This document shows, in pieces, positions 14,555-28,928 of a DNA stretch of 64,000 nucleotides (position 1 is its first letter; every line of letters begins with the position of its first letter). Source of the stretch: Gloeopeniophorella convolvens (taxonomy: Eukaryota > Basidiomycota > Agaricomycetes > Russulales). A model generated the notes under the pieces. That model was not told the DNA's origin and made no database searches. It saw only the letters and a program-made list of their open reading frames with translations. The stretch lies in assembly GCA_022496205.1 (NCBI GenBank), contig WTXD01000057.1, positions 1 to 64,000 on the forward strand. The letters are read 5' to 3'. The position numbers were made by a program, and so were the translations under genes.

Positions 14555-16773
14555 ATGGCTCCTAGAAAGAGGAGAGTCTCAGAGAAAGTCGAGACCAACA
14601 CGAGCCTGGTAGCTTGGTATGGCCTGTCGCCTTGTATCGTGTGGGAGTTATGTCTCATTCTTCCGTTGAAGCCCAGCGTGCTCTCTGCGCGTCCCAGAAG
14701 GGCGTCTATACAAGCACCTTGCAGCGGATTGCTATCGAAGTGAAACCGATGCATCGTCTTCCCTGAGTCACCCCGAAATCATCGATTTGATCTCCGACGA
14801 CGACGGCAAAAGTGCATCGTCCTCGGCTCCCTCGAGCCCGACCCCTGCTACACGAAGTGCACCCCGGAAGAGGAAGAACTCTGCGGAACTGTCGGGAAAA
14901 TGCGATAGGATTTCCTCGTACAAACGTCCTAAACAAGAAGACAATTCCGCAGTAGAAGTCACAGCCCCTCTAGCAGATCGGCTCCGTCCGGACACCCTAG
15001 ACGAGTTCATAGGCCAAGTCCAAGTGATAGGCCCGAATTCACCCCTTTTTGACGAAAATGGCGAAGCATCGACTGGAAACATCATCTTCTGGGGGCCACC
15101 AGGGTAAGCCTGTAGTGGTACATCATCCATAAAATGTCTTTGACGCGCTCGTCAAGGTGCGGAAAAACGACGTTAGCCCGGCTGCTGGCTCGACGTGCAG
15201 ATGCCACCTTCAAAGAGCTGAGTGCGACCATCGCTGGCGTCAACGAAGTCCGCGCAGTATTTAACGAAGCAAGAGGCGTGCTGCAATCTAACGGAAGGTA
15301 GGTGCAGCAGTTCTTGGTCTCAGCCATCCCTAAGATTTGGGCCCTTGCAGACGAACAATCGTGTTTATAGACGAGATTCACCGCTTCACGCGGACCCAGC
15401 AAGTAATGGTGCTCCAAATCTTCCCGCTTTCTTGCATTAACTCGTTTGTCAGGATGAGCTCATACCCTACGTTGAGCGAGGCTACGTGCAAGTCCGTTAC
15501 TCCGGTCATCGGCAAGAGGCTCTGTCTTATTGTTCACGAAGATAATAGGTGCAACGACCGAAAATCCGTCGTTTGAGTTGAATCGCGCGCTGCTTGGCCT
15601 ATGTCGGTGCGTGTGAACGTTATTTTCTGTTTATCGAAATTCACGTCACGGCAGAGTCTATGTACTCGAACGCCTGACTGACGAAGACGTGGTTAAAATC
15701 ATTGAGAGGGCGGTTGCACGCGTGATGTCATCGAGCCCCCGGGACAAGCAGGACACACCATCTGGAAGCGCCTCAACACAGTTTGAGTCTGCGGAGCAGC
15801 CACCACCACTGTTCTTCGCAGAGCCCCCGTCGGATGTCGATGGCCCTTCGCCTGCAGACGCACCAGGACCTCCGCAGCCACGTATCACCAAGCACATCAT
15901 CACCTCCATTGCGCACCTCGCATGCGGCGACGCCCGCACAGCCCTTTCGCTCCTCGAGCTCGTCCTCCACGCGTCACCGGAAACGCCTGAAGAAACCCTC
16001 CTCGACACACTGCGCCACTCGGTGTCGACGTCGTACGATCGGACGGGAGATTCGCACTACGACTGCATATCCGCACTGCACAAGAGCGTGCGCGGGAGCC
16101 AGCCGGGCGCCGCGCAGTACTGGCTTGCGCGCATGCTCGCGGCGGGGGAGGACCCGGTGTATGTCGCGCGGCGGATGACGGTCTGCGCGAGCGAGGATAT
16201 CGGCGTCGCGGATCAGCGCGCGCTGCCCTTGGTGCGCTGCCCTCTTTCTCGTTGAGGTAATGGTGACTGATAGCCATTGGTCATCGGTGGTAGGCGGTGT
16301 CGACGTTCCAGACGTGCCAAACCCTCGGCATGCCCGCATGCGGACCGCACCTCGCACAGCTCGTGGCATACCTCGCCGAGGCGCCCAAGTCGACACGTTC
16401 ATACGAGGGATACAAGTGCGCTGAGGCGCTTGTGAAACGTGGGCGCGGCGCGCTGCCGCCCGTGCCTGTTGCGATGCGCGATATCCCGGCGAGCAGGATG
16501 GATGAGCTTGGGGTTGGCTACAGGTACCCACCTGACTTCATGTGCGTGGTCTCTTTGTACGTCCACCTGGCGAGATGTTCTGACGCGGGGATGATTCGTA
16601 GGCATCCCGTGCCAAATGAATACCTGCCGCAGCGGCTAAGTGGGGAGCTCATTTTGCGGAAGGAGGGCGATCTTTCTGATAAGATTTGGGATGAAGAGGC
16701 ATTGAGGCATTGGGAGGAAGCTGAGAATGATGGGCTGTATTGGGAAGGCAGGCCAAATGACGAGGCATTGTGA
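14555..16773 (+). CDS. MGS1: WRNIP1/MGS1 AAA+ ATPase with UBZ4 zinc finger
   Basis: Replication-stress clamp-loader-like ATPase (MgsA/RarA family). After MAPRKRRVSE, the junction over intron 14617-14671 creates CPACSLRVPEGRLYKHLAADC, a Rad18-type UBZ finger whose first Cys codon is split by the intron. An acidic SIM-like IIDLISDDD follows. The AAA+ core has PDTLDEFIGQ, Walker A WGPPGCGKTT (split), FIDEIHRF (Walker B) and IIGATTENPSFELN (sensor 1). The MgsA C-terminal region ends DGLYWEGRPNDEAL, stop 16771-16773. A Ser/Pro/Glu-rich insert at about 15740-15890 interrupts the core. In-frame stops around 15440-15545 fall inside two short introns, so the gene appears intact. Start ATG 14555. Confidence 0.92.
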
Positions 16774-16895
16774 CCTACGAAAACTGCTTGCCGGAGCGAA
16801 GCCAATGCGCAATTTGACAACCTACAACAGATCGGTACTATACAAGGAAGAACTGAATATGGTTACCCAAGAGATCTAGGACCCGGACAGCTGAT

Positions 16896-18740
16896 CTAGT
16901 CATCCAGCAGTTCCAGAGCTCTGGCCAAGATTTCCTCCGCTTCTGGAAACCTCGCTGTCACCTTGCACTCGTACGGCACCGGCCGACTGTAAACATGAGC
17001 ATCCAGCACAGCGCGAAAGTCTGGACATACACACCTCACAGGACCGGACTCGACCATCGTCTCAGTGTCAAGCTCGCCGGTTGCGCCATCCGGCCGCTCG
17101 AACTTCGCCGCCCACAGCATCACCGCAACACCCACCGCCAGCGCCTCGTTCGCCACATACCTCCCCACGCACGCGCGCCGCCCAAACCCAAACGCCACGT
17201 GCCCGTCGCCCGGCACGCCGCCGCCAAGGTGCCGCGCCGGCTCGAACGCGCCGGCGTCCGCGCCGTACACGCCCGGGTCGGCGTGGATCACACGCGCGTT
17301 CGCGATGCACAGCGTCCCGCGCGGGATGCGCACGCCCGCGTACCAGTCGTCGTGCGCCGCGACGTGGGGCACGCCGTGCGGCACGGGCGGGCGCCAGCGC
17401 AGCGCCTCGGCGACGAGCGCGCGGATGTACGGCAGGCGCGGGAGGTCCGCGGCCGTCGGCGGCGCGGCGCGCCCGAGCGTTGCGTCGAGCTCGGCGTGCG
17501 CGAGAGCTTGGGTGTTTGGGTGGGTGAGGAGCGCGAGGACGAGCCAGGAGAGAACCGAGGAGGTCGTTTCGGCGCCCGCGCCGCTGTGTGTGGGCGTCGG
17601 GTTACGGTGAAAAGACGGTGGTGGGCGGGTCGAATGAGGCTCACAACATCTCTCCAGCGATCCACGCGCGTTCGCGCGGAGATAGACCAAGCTGGGCTTC
17701 GCGTTTGAGCAGAGCTGCGGTCATGCTGGGGCGGTCGATGCCGGATGCCTGAGGCACGATTAGGCTTTGTAATATAGATAAAAACCGGTGTGTACCTGGT
17801 CAGCGACGACTTTGTTAACGAGGTCCTCGTACAATCGGGTTATTTTCTCGAAGGTCTGCTCGGCATCTCGCTTGAACTTTGCTAGCCTGAGTGTCAAGGC
17901 AGATTAACTGTCAGCGGAGTAGACGCTGACGTGCGGCCGACCTGCTCGGGACATATTTGAGCCACGGGATCCATTCCACCAATTGGTTGCTGCTGGTTGC
18001 ATTGAGCAAGTGGGCGACGTGTGCGTTTATCTGCACCACGGTCGGGTCGTCTACGGATTCGACAGGCGGGAGGTCATACACGATGGACAGCATCGCCGAT
18101 GCTGCGGCACGCCGGAAATGCTTCTCCATGTTCGCCGGGTCTGTCAAGAGTGCGGAGGTGAGCATCAGAGCCTCGCGATTCAGAATGGGACCGAAGGATC
18201 GGACGGCTGGCTTGGTGAAGTTCTCTTGGGCTGCGCGACGCATGCGGCGCCAACTAGATTCCTCAATGAGGGCAAGCCACTGCTGTGCGAGCGACGTACA
18301 CTGGCCCAGAGGGCAAGAAGCCTATTGCGAGGCTACGGGACATCAGCTCGACGGCAAGAACGAGGCGCGGGCGGTCGGAATATGCGTTGCCGCGCTTTTC
18401 GAGCAGGTCATTCGCAACGTCTAGGCTATTGATGACGAGGATCCGAGTGCCAAATGCGGTAAGATACATCATGTTGCCTTTGAAGCCCTCAACAACGGTG
18501 GGCTTGGGCAGGTCTGACAAGGTACACACCATACTCTGCCTTCCGCTCTGGAGAGAATAACCATTTTTTATCCGCCAGCTGGAGGGCGTTTCCGATTATG
18601 GGAAGGCCTGTCGGGCCTGGTGGGAGGTGATGGCGCGAGGTGTAACCAAGGAGCCTCAGGAGAAGGATTGCCAGCAGAGCGAGACCTGCGCCTGCAGCAG
18701 GCGAGAGGGAGGCGGCAGGCGAAAGGGAGGCAGAAGTCAT
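16896..18740 (-). CDS. Cytochrome P450 monooxygenase (copy B)
   Basis: Paralogue of copy A, on the opposite strand. The start ATG at 18740 gives MTSASLSPAAS, an Ala/Leu membrane anchor and HHLPPGPTGLPIIG. A 'GNMMYLTAFG' beta-region, HFRRAAASAMLS, the I-helix GAGAETTSSVLSW, the K-helix EALRWRP and the haem loop FGFGRRACVGRY are all present. The end EEILARALELLDD has its stop at complement 16896-16898. The exon ending near LPSGPV joins WRRMRR through a strong GTACGT donor. Shared intron positions and a shared C-terminal motif (GELDTETMVESG against GELDIDTLVHSG in copy A) show common origin. The Ala-rich second half is unusually GC-rich. The substrate is unknown. Confidence 0.9.
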
Positions 18741-18775
18741 CGTGCACGCATACACCCATAAGCTCAGCGAAGCCC

Positions 18776-18785
18776 TCTATATATA
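18776..18785 (-). promoter_or_regulatory. TATA box of P450 copy B
   Basis: Read on the minus strand the sequence is TATATATAGA, about 36-45 bp before the ATG at 18740. This gives a short 5' leader and favours that ATG over an upstream one at 18755. Confidence 0.5.
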
Positions 18786-18965
18786 CTGGCCAACGTCCGT
18801 TCAACCTTCCCCGGGGCCCAGAGTAGGACGCACGCCGCAGCCATGTTCGGCAGCGAGCAAGCCTTTTCCTAAGAACCTGTCACATAAAAGCAACGTAAAC
18901 GCAGGCGGCGGTTGTCCGGTCGCAGGCGAATGAAAGACGCGGGCCATCGCGTTGGGGTTAGGTCT

Positions 18966-18991
18966 GATTGGCGGCGAGTTCCGGAACATTC
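18966..18991 (+). promoter_or_regulatory. Heat-shock element with inverted CCAAT, HSP70 promoter
   Basis: Three perfect alternating HSF units are seen, TTC (18979-18981), GAA (18984-18986) and TTC (18989-18991), each separated by 2 bp. An inverted CCAAT (ATTGG) lies just upstream. The element sits about 90 bp before the ATG of mitochondrial HSP70, which fits heat or proteotoxic induction by HSF. It is known biology for HSP70 genes; function here is inferred from sequence. Confidence 0.7.
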
Positions 18992-19082
18992 GCGCGCCGG
19001 CACGTGACTTTTGCTTACCACTAAAATTTCGGCGCGACGACGCGAGTCGACCAGTTCACTCCTCTCCTTCTCACCACCAACC

Positions 19083-21498
<2,416 letters not shown>

Positions 21499-22010
21499 GT
21501 TCCTTAACTTTTCATACCCTTTTTCGTCTTCGCTGTTGCTCGCTCCTTCGTCTCGCTTTGTTGCTCGTTGTGTTACCTTATGACCTCGCATGATACTCAC
21601 CTCCATCTAGACTACTAAAAGTACACCCTCTTGCTCACCCCACGCATCCACGCATCTTTTATTGTATCCACACATATTCACCACCTCGCACCTGCACACC
21701 CCCCGCTCAGTAGTAACTGTTCACTCACCCCTTGCCTTATACTTTTCATGCTCATACCTGAGTTGGATTCACGCTCGTGGTTGCAATGTATGGAGTTTGA
21801 AGGATCTTCTGCGTGACAGTATTAAAACTGCAATTAAGTCCCCCAAGGTTTCACTAGCACTGTGATCATCAAATTACAAGTGAAGCAGATTTTGCTTCGG
21901 TAATGATTCCGGTACATTGTGGCACATAATGGTACAAGGAGTCCAAGAATACAGTGGCCGCGATTATGACTTCATCGATCTCTTTGCAGCCCTCTATCAT
22001 CGCAGGCGCC
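21499..22010. other. Intergenic between convergent genes
   Basis: About 0.5 kb of 3' flank shared by HSP70 and the MATE gene. It is pyrimidine-rich just after the HSP70 stop. No gene was recognised. Confidence 0.5.
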
Positions 22011-24065
22011 TCATGCAGACACCTCTGACACTTCCTCGTACAGCTCCGGACGATTGCGCCGGATCCCCTTCTCTACTTCATATTCCCAGTCCGTGCCGAG
22101 CCACACGACAGCATACTCGCACGTCCCCACCACGAACAGCGCGACCACCTGGCCTGCAAAATCCCCGCCGCCCGCGATCAGCCACGCGGCGCGGGGGAGA
22201 TAAAGAGGATTGTTTCATGCACGCACCGATCCAGAGACCCTTCAGGCCGTACCCCGCGCGGAACGCGAGCGAGATGCCGAGCGGGAGCGCGATCACATAG
22301 TACGCCACGAGGTTGAACGCCGCGCCGATGTGCTGCCGTCCCTGCCCGCGTAGCACGCCGCCGCACGAGCCCGCAAGCCCGTCCGCGACTTGGAATGACG
22401 CGACGAGCGGCATCACCGTGCCGACGAGCCGCACGACGGTTTCGTCGTCGCTGAAAAGGTAGCCGTACACCTAGCACACGCGGCGCATCAGTCGTACTCG
22501 GGGAAGCTGTGGGTGGTGGAAGTGCGGACGTTTCTAGAGGCGAGCATGGCAATCATCACAGCCGCGCCGGTAAGCGCGCTCAGCAGCGCGGAGACATGAC
22601 CCGTGAACTTAGCGCCGGCCGCGTCGCGCCGGCCAATGGCGTTGCCTACGCGCGTGGACGCAGCAATGCCTGCAGCGTCAGAGTTCCAGAGAGAACGGGT
22701 CAGTATCACGCGCCACGGAGTCGCGGAGGCGCGCACCGATGCCGAACGGGATCGTGTTGAGGACTGGCGCGCGGAATGTTCAGACGGAAACGGAGACGGA
22801 CGCGGGCGGACGCACTCTGGTCTGTCGTCATGATCACGGACTGTGCGGCGAGCGAAACGGGGCCCAGGCGCGCAGCGGCCAGCGCGACGATCTCGAAGGC
22901 GGCCCTGCGGAGCAAAAAAAAAGGAAGGGGGGCGACGTCATTGCCTGGGTCTGTACGGCAGCACGCGCGCAGGCGCGGACGCCGGAGTGACGCACCATTC
23001 CGTGCCGACCATCAGAATGCCCGGGAGAGCGAGCTGAAGGAAGGCAATGCAGCCGCGCGCGTCCAGGACGGTGCGTAGCTGCACGCCGCCCCACGTCTTG
23101 TTCCGCGCGTGGGTCGGCGAGCACGCGGTGTACATGATGAGGAAGAGGAACGCGAGCCAGAAGGTCAGCGCGAGCGCGACGGGCGAGCCGTGGATGCCGA
23201 AGCGCGTGTAGTGCACGAAGTAGACGTTCAGCGCGACGTTGATGGGCGAGATGAGGACTAGGACGTAGGTCGACGCGTCCATGATCCCTACATGGAGTCA
23301 GTATGATGTCATCGTATTCTGGAAGGTCTCTTCTGACCTTGGCACTGGAGGTACTTCTTGAGACTCTCGAAGCCGATGTATCCCGGCGCGGCGAGGAGCA
23401 AGACCCGCAAATAATCCTGGGTGGCGTGACTGAGCACCGGGTCTTGTCCGAGTGCCATCAGAACGGATGCCATGTTCGCCCACACGATGCCGACGGGGAT
23501 GAAGAGGAGCCATAGTATGATCAAGCACCGCTGGAAGTGGATGGACAAGTCCGTGGAGTGCTTCCCTCCCGTGAAGGCCTGGGAACCCAAGGTGTCCAGG
23601 GCTGTTGAGCCGCCCAAGGCGACGCACCATCCTGTACACCGAAAAAAGAGAACAATTGTGGGATCATTCAGAACCAACGCAAAAAAGGCCAGTACTAGCC
23701 AGTGACGAATGCCAACATAAGAGAAAATGCGGCGACGGATAGCTCAGTGGGGCCGAGGCGCCCCACGATGACCACGGACACGGTTTGAATGGAGTTTTGG
23801 AGAATATATGAAAAAATCACTGCAATAGCGGGTGTGAGAGAGGAACGTTGCACGCTAGCGCGAGCAATGATGCAGGCGGACCTGGAACGGAATCTTTGAA
23901 GAGCGCGGCTATCTCGCAATCGCCACGCGGCCGGGGCGGGCTTGCCGCATCGAGTAGGTGAGAAGCATCGGCGGTGGCTGGTGCGGCGGCGGGTAACAAT
24001 GGAGTCGACGTCGTCGCGCGACACGGCGGCGGGAGGAGGAAGGTGGTTTCGTTGACTTGATTCAT
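22011..24065 (-). CDS. MATE family multidrug/metabolite exporter
   Basis: Twelve-helix antiporter that expels organic compounds using an ion gradient. The start ATG 24065 gives [14 protein letters not shown], a Pro/Ala-rich cytosolic N-tail. Signature MATE segments are [101 protein letters not shown] (joined across an intron at about 22680-22745) and [18 protein letters not shown]. The last exon ends [15 protein letters not shown] and EEVSEVSA, stop complement 22011-22013. A 10-nt A-run near 22915 lies in a short intron and does not break the frame. It is closest in pattern to fungal Erc1-like MATE proteins. The substrate is unknown. Confidence 0.9.
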
Positions 24066-24107
24066 GTCGAGCTGGCAGACGGTGCATCGTATGCCACCTC
24101 GATCTGT

Positions 24108-24114
24108 TTTTATA
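24108..24114 (-). promoter_or_regulatory. TATA box of the MATE gene
   Basis: TATAAAA on the minus strand, 43-49 bp before the ATG at 24065. Confidence 0.5.
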
Positions 24115-27100
24115 TCAGGATCCAGTGCCGGGTATTGGTGCTCCGCTGTTTGCTCGTTTCAAGGTTAAAATCCCATATACGATCGCAGACAGTATACACC
24201 GGTGCGTGAGCCAGTTCACCCTAATTCAGCTAAGCGCATGGCAGAGGAGGAGCCTACGCACTTCTGAGCGCTACACAACTTTTACGGGTAAACGGCGCAT
24301 GGGCGGGCGAGAAAAAGCTGGTGCCTGGCGATTTCTTGTCCGAGTTGATAACGGCATTCCTCGTTCTTCCTGGCCTTCGAAAAAGCGTCCGCCGGGCATC
24401 TACTCAAATTTCCGTCAATTCACGGCCGCGCCAATGGCATGTTGCCATTCTCCAGCGTTATCCTAGATTCCAGCCCCGGCCGGATCCGTGGACCAAGTTC
24501 TGGGCGAGCATGAGGCACCTTGCTTTGATCTTGTTGTAGGATCTCATGGAGCACACCCTGCACGGGCACATATTTTCTCCCATGTCTCCCCGGGTTCTCC
24601 AGATCCGGCCTGGGGTGGCAATGAATCCGAAGCGAGACGCAGGATGACATCGTAGCAGCAACCCGGAGCCCGCGTTCTCACCGCGGGCCCAAGATCTTTA
24701 CGGAACGGATGACGCAGCACGACGAGCGGGTTCCCTGCGGAAACCCCAAGTCCGAGTTGCATCTGACCCGTTGCCCGCTCTTGGACCCACATGACGACAC
24801 GCAAGCCGTGCATACAGGCCAGGCCGCGAGCAATGGTTCTTAGCGCGTGTTCTGCCTCAAGGCAGCGCAGCAGTCCGATCGCACCGATAGCGGGGGGCCT
24901 CTCGTCACCGGTCCCATTCAGGGCAGTCATGCGGATGCGCGCCGTCATCTTATCGTGCTCTGGTGAGACGTTTTTGGAGAGTTGGTTCGCGCGCGAGCGC
25001 GGGCAGTGCATGCGCCGACGTGAAGACGCTCCGCCGCGCTGATGTGGCTTGCCGCGCGCGCCACCGTCACCGTAGCTCTTCTCTTCCCATCCACCACCGG
25101 CCGCCTAATGGCCGTGTCACGACTTTTGTCCTATCTTCGCAACCGCCACCGAGCAGGTGCACCCGTGGAGCGGGCTGAAGATGCAGCGGCTTCCCAAACC
25201 AGCACGAGATCCGAAGGTGACTCGGTGATGTGTTGGGCGACCAGCGCAGTGCCAAAGCCCGTGGACGCGCACACGCTCACGAGACCGGGGGGATGGGAGG
25301 TCTAGGGACGGATAGATGGCACGCCCGAAAGGCGGTGCGATAGCATACAGCCATCGTGATACCTGCATTGTGCCCCACTGCATCCCGACGGCGCCGAGCC
25401 ACGCACAGATCATCAATACGGGCCTGCAAGGGGGCACCCCTACTTCCCCATCGAGCGGGCCATGCGAGCGATTGCAGGGCACCCTCCAATCTTGTGTTGA
25501 GACAGGCTCAGGCGCGCTCTGCGTGCGCTGATGGACCAGTGGATTGGACGGGGGCGCCGCGCCGCGCTGCGCTGGCGGGGGCAGTTGGCACCGCGCGCGC
25601 GCCTTCCGCGCAGAATGTTCGACACGGCGCAGGCGCTGGATGGCACCCACACCTGCGCGTGCATGTGCTGGCCGAGACGACTAAGAAGAAGCCACCGTGC
25701 GCTCGCGCGCCTACCGGTGATGCTTCGTACCAGTCACTGCTCGCAATCTAGGTTTCGCGCCCCCTGTAGACAGATTAAGGACGCGATCGGGACGAAAAGG
25801 GAAACCCGGATCTCGTTAACGTACGCTGTGAAGGCTTCCTGGACCTGCCTGCCTGATTCGTACCGTCTGCGAGGGGAGGGGCGACGTGTTCGGGGGCAGG
25901 GCAGATTATCTGCGCAATAGATTATCTGCGCAATCCGGGGGCATATCGCGCGCTGATCCGCGCCATTGAGATCGCTAGCACGTACTCACACTCTATATGA
26001 CGAGAGGTGTACGTACACCGCGGGTGGAGGTTGGCGACATGAGGGAGATGCGCCTGGGGCGAGCACTGCGAGTTAGAATTTGATCGTGCCGTGAGCGCGA
26101 AGACACCCGACGGCACTGGTGCTTACGCACTGTTGGGGCGGGGAAGGCTCGTGTACCATCTGACTTCCTCCGGGGTGACAGGAAGGAGGCGTTGACGGCA
26201 TGCGTGTACAACTGGTTGTAGCTTCCAGGTCGGCGGGCCTCTTTCCAGACCTGGCGATGCTACAGCTTCCGCAAATTTTATCGGCCTTGGTATAGCTCGC
26301 GACACGTCCGCACTATGAGGTGGAGGAGCGGCGGTTTTTTTCGAATATGAGATATGCCGATAATACACGGGTCCCTCCGGAATCGTAATGGAGCAGGAAT
26401 CCGTGAGAGGCGAGGATCGACTTGTAACTGTGGCGAGATCATAGGATGTCAAACTTTGCTTAATGGGGCTCAAGGCGATGCCACCCTGCAGGTGGCCCTC
26501 GTTTCGGTACCAAGTATCCCTGTGCATCAGTCTCGATAAGTATGTAAGAGCGATTGGCGTTGCGAGCTCAGTCATGAGAGAAACTTACCACGCTTGACAA
26601 GGTTATGGAGCAGAAATTTTCTATGAAGCTTATGACGAGAGGACTCACGGCAGGTCTTTGAGCGTCTGTAGTCGGAGCTCACCACATGCGGGCATGAGGC
26701 CCGTGCAATACACGAGCATCGACTCTCCGCTCGAAAGGTCTCAGATGTGCGTATTCCAAGAGCGTGTGTGATGCGCATTACGGCATCGCGGCATTGTCCT
26801 GGACTGACGCCTACTCACGATGCCGGCACTTCCCGGCGCCTATTGTTCGACCTGGGCTGGGCGCTGAGGTTGCTGGTCACGCTGCAAATCAAGAGCGACG
26901 GGCGTTGTGGACATCGGTGCGCTTCAGGTCCAAAGAGGAAGTACCCTAGTTGATGGTGATGCATACATCGCTTGGTTCGGGTGATATGTGACGGCAATCT
27001 GAAGACGGAAATGCAAGACTCCTGTACAAATACGTGTAAGCTGGCAAAGGAGAGCAGCAGAGCGGGCGTAGGATACGAAAGTGTCTGTGATAGATGCACT

Positions 27101-27205
27101 GTGAGTCTGAAAAAGTAAGATGCACACTAGATGATACAACCAAGATGGAACTGTCCGTCTGACCTCGCGTCACGCTTGCCTCGACCCACCATCAGGTGGC
27201 CTGTG
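24115..27205. other. Gene-poor stretch, no gene recognised
   Basis: About 3.1 kb with many short open frames on both strands but no recognisable domain or exon chain. The part around 25000-25700 is GC-rich with longer open frames on the minus strand (hydrophobic run CAWLGAVGMQWGTM near 25370-25410). These lack family motifs and are probably chance or very old remnants. A 16-bp tandem duplication lies at 25903-25934. The flanks hold the promoter of the MATE gene and the 3' end of the membrane protein at 27.2 kb. Confidence 0.4.
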
Positions 27206-28433
27206 CTACGACCGTCCGCGTGCACTTCCGCCTACGCTCCCATCCCGTCTACCATCCTCCCCGTCGGCCTGCTGTGACCGCGCATCCGTATACACGGACA
27301 GCGACGATCCGCTCGTCACTGTGCTGCTCACGGGGCGGCCGGACCCGCCGGGCCGCAGACCCCGTGGCACAGACAATAGCGATGGGTCGGGGCCATAGAC
27401 CATACTCGCCTGCCGTGACGCTAGGTGACCACTTGAGGCGCTCAAGTGTACCTGCGGCATGCGCTCTCCCCCACCCCCAGCCCTAAGGCTCACCGGCGGC
27501 GGCATCAACTCACCATGCTCAGATGGCGCTGCGTTATGTCCATCTGACGCAACACTATAGAACGTCTGCGACGATCTGCTTGACACGCTGGCGCTTTGTG
27601 CATTCTGATTGTAGTATGGGTAGTGCTGTAGCGTGGGAATGGAGGAGGCAGCGCTTGCAATGGAGGAGAAACTCCCGCGGAACGCGCCGATAAGCGGGAT
27701 GTTGGAGGCTTTCGGGATATGCAGCCAATTGCCAGGTGCGTGCGAGTCGGCGCTAGTTGCTGCGGGTGATGGTCCGCGCTGCGGCGAGCCATCTGTCGCA
27801 GAGTCCTCTGGAAGCGGGTCCATGGGCATATGTGCGATGCGGGTGCGAGCATGTCGCAGTGATGGCTGTGGTGCGGCGCGGAACGACCGTGATGGTCCGG
27901 GCTCAAACTCGGGTGAAGGGGAACGTCGTGGATTGAAGGACACCGAGGAGGGCGCAAAGCGCCGTGGCGATTGTATCGAATCGCCGGTATTGTTGTGCAA
28001 CGCATTTGATTGGATGGCGGTATCCGGTTGCGCCACTGCCAAGTTTCCAAAGCGTGAGTATTCCGGGTGTATACTTGGCTCGGGCTCGAGGAGCGGGACG
28101 GATGCATCGACGGAGAGTGCGCGATCGTGGGCTTGGCGACGACTTTGACTTGTTGCCGAGGCTCGATCACTCACAGTCGAGCCCTCGAGATTCTTCACCT
28201 GGCGTCTTGCCGCGCGACGTCGGGCGTATGGCACCACCAACAGAACGAGCGCGACGACGAAGATGAAGCCGCCAATGCTAGCAACGATGATGATGGCAAG
28301 CTTGCTTTTGTTTGGCGGCTGCGACGGCGTTGTGTCAGTGGACTGCTGAAGAAAACGTGGCGGGATGAGATAATTGCTGTAAAACGGAACCGGGGCCACT
28401 CACCCCGGAGCCTGCTGACGTTGGGTCGCTCAT
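27206..28433 (-). CDS. Single-pass membrane protein with long disordered cytosolic tail
   Basis: Function unknown. A tiny first exon (ATG at 28433, MSDPTSAGSG) joins QSTDTTPSQPPNKSK across a 58-nt intron (28346-28403). One strong membrane helix follows (LAIIIVASIGGFIFVVALVLLVVPY, positions about 28230-28300 on the minus strand). Then come a basic stop-transfer (ARRRAARRQ) and about 330 residues rich in Ser, Pro, Arg and Gly. The external part is very short and has no signal peptide. This architecture (short Ser/Thr/Pro ectodomain, one helix, long disordered tail) recurs in mushroom genomes without a known role. An alternative start at 28399 would give a different short ectodomain. Stop complement 27206-27208. 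Confidence 0.65.
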
Positions 28434-28928
28434 CTGCGCCCACGATCGTGGCGGGTGATATCCAACGTCTCAAAGATAATGGAGGTCAGTCGCGTCCTGA
28501 GGCGTTACACGCAAGAGGGGCGAGGGTCTGCTGCGGGCTGAGTGTGTAGGTGGATGAGGCTGTGAGGCCGTGCCGAGCCGCCCGCCGACAGGTGTTGGAT
28601 GAAAGTTGGCGGTAGGCAGCTGTCGGCTGGAATGGGCGCTTGTCAGGATGCAACATGGGCCGCAATCAATCACTCACACACAGCAGATTCAAAGGGGCAT
28701 AATCAGTCGTCAGAAAGTATGTGAGAGTCAAAAAGAAAGCGTGGAGAAGGGCCAATGGTCCCGAGTCGGTCGCGAGCCTTCCCTGGGAGCAACTCTCTCC
28801 ATCGGCATCTCCGGCCCGCCCACGCGACGGGAAATACACCACGTGGCCATTAGGATTTGTCGTTGTGGCTCCAACCCGTGTTAAACCACTCTCGCAACTG
28901 CACTGGCCAGGACATCCGCATACACAGC
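28434..28928. other. Divergent promoter region
   Basis: About 0.5 kb between the ATGs of two divergent genes. No clear TATA box or repeat was seen. Confidence 0.4.

Noticed and set aside
15440..15545. Apparent breaks in the WRNIP1 AAA+ core
   Set aside because: Two short GT-AG introns account for them and restore DELIPYVERGYVQ and IIGATTENPSFELN.
22680..22760. Apparent frame break and A-run in the MATE gene
   Set aside because: Both fall in normal short introns. The joined frame gives [18 protein letters not shown].
23730..23760. TAGCTCAGTGG, a perfect match to a tRNA A-box
   Set aside because: It lies inside the MATE reading frame (encoding [12 protein letters not shown] on the minus strand), and I see no matching B-box or cloverleaf around it.
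24544..25650. Long minus-strand open frames (up to 177 codons) in GC-rich DNA
   Set aside because: They overlap in different frames, lack start context and exon borders, and show no family motif. GC-rich DNA gives long chance frames.
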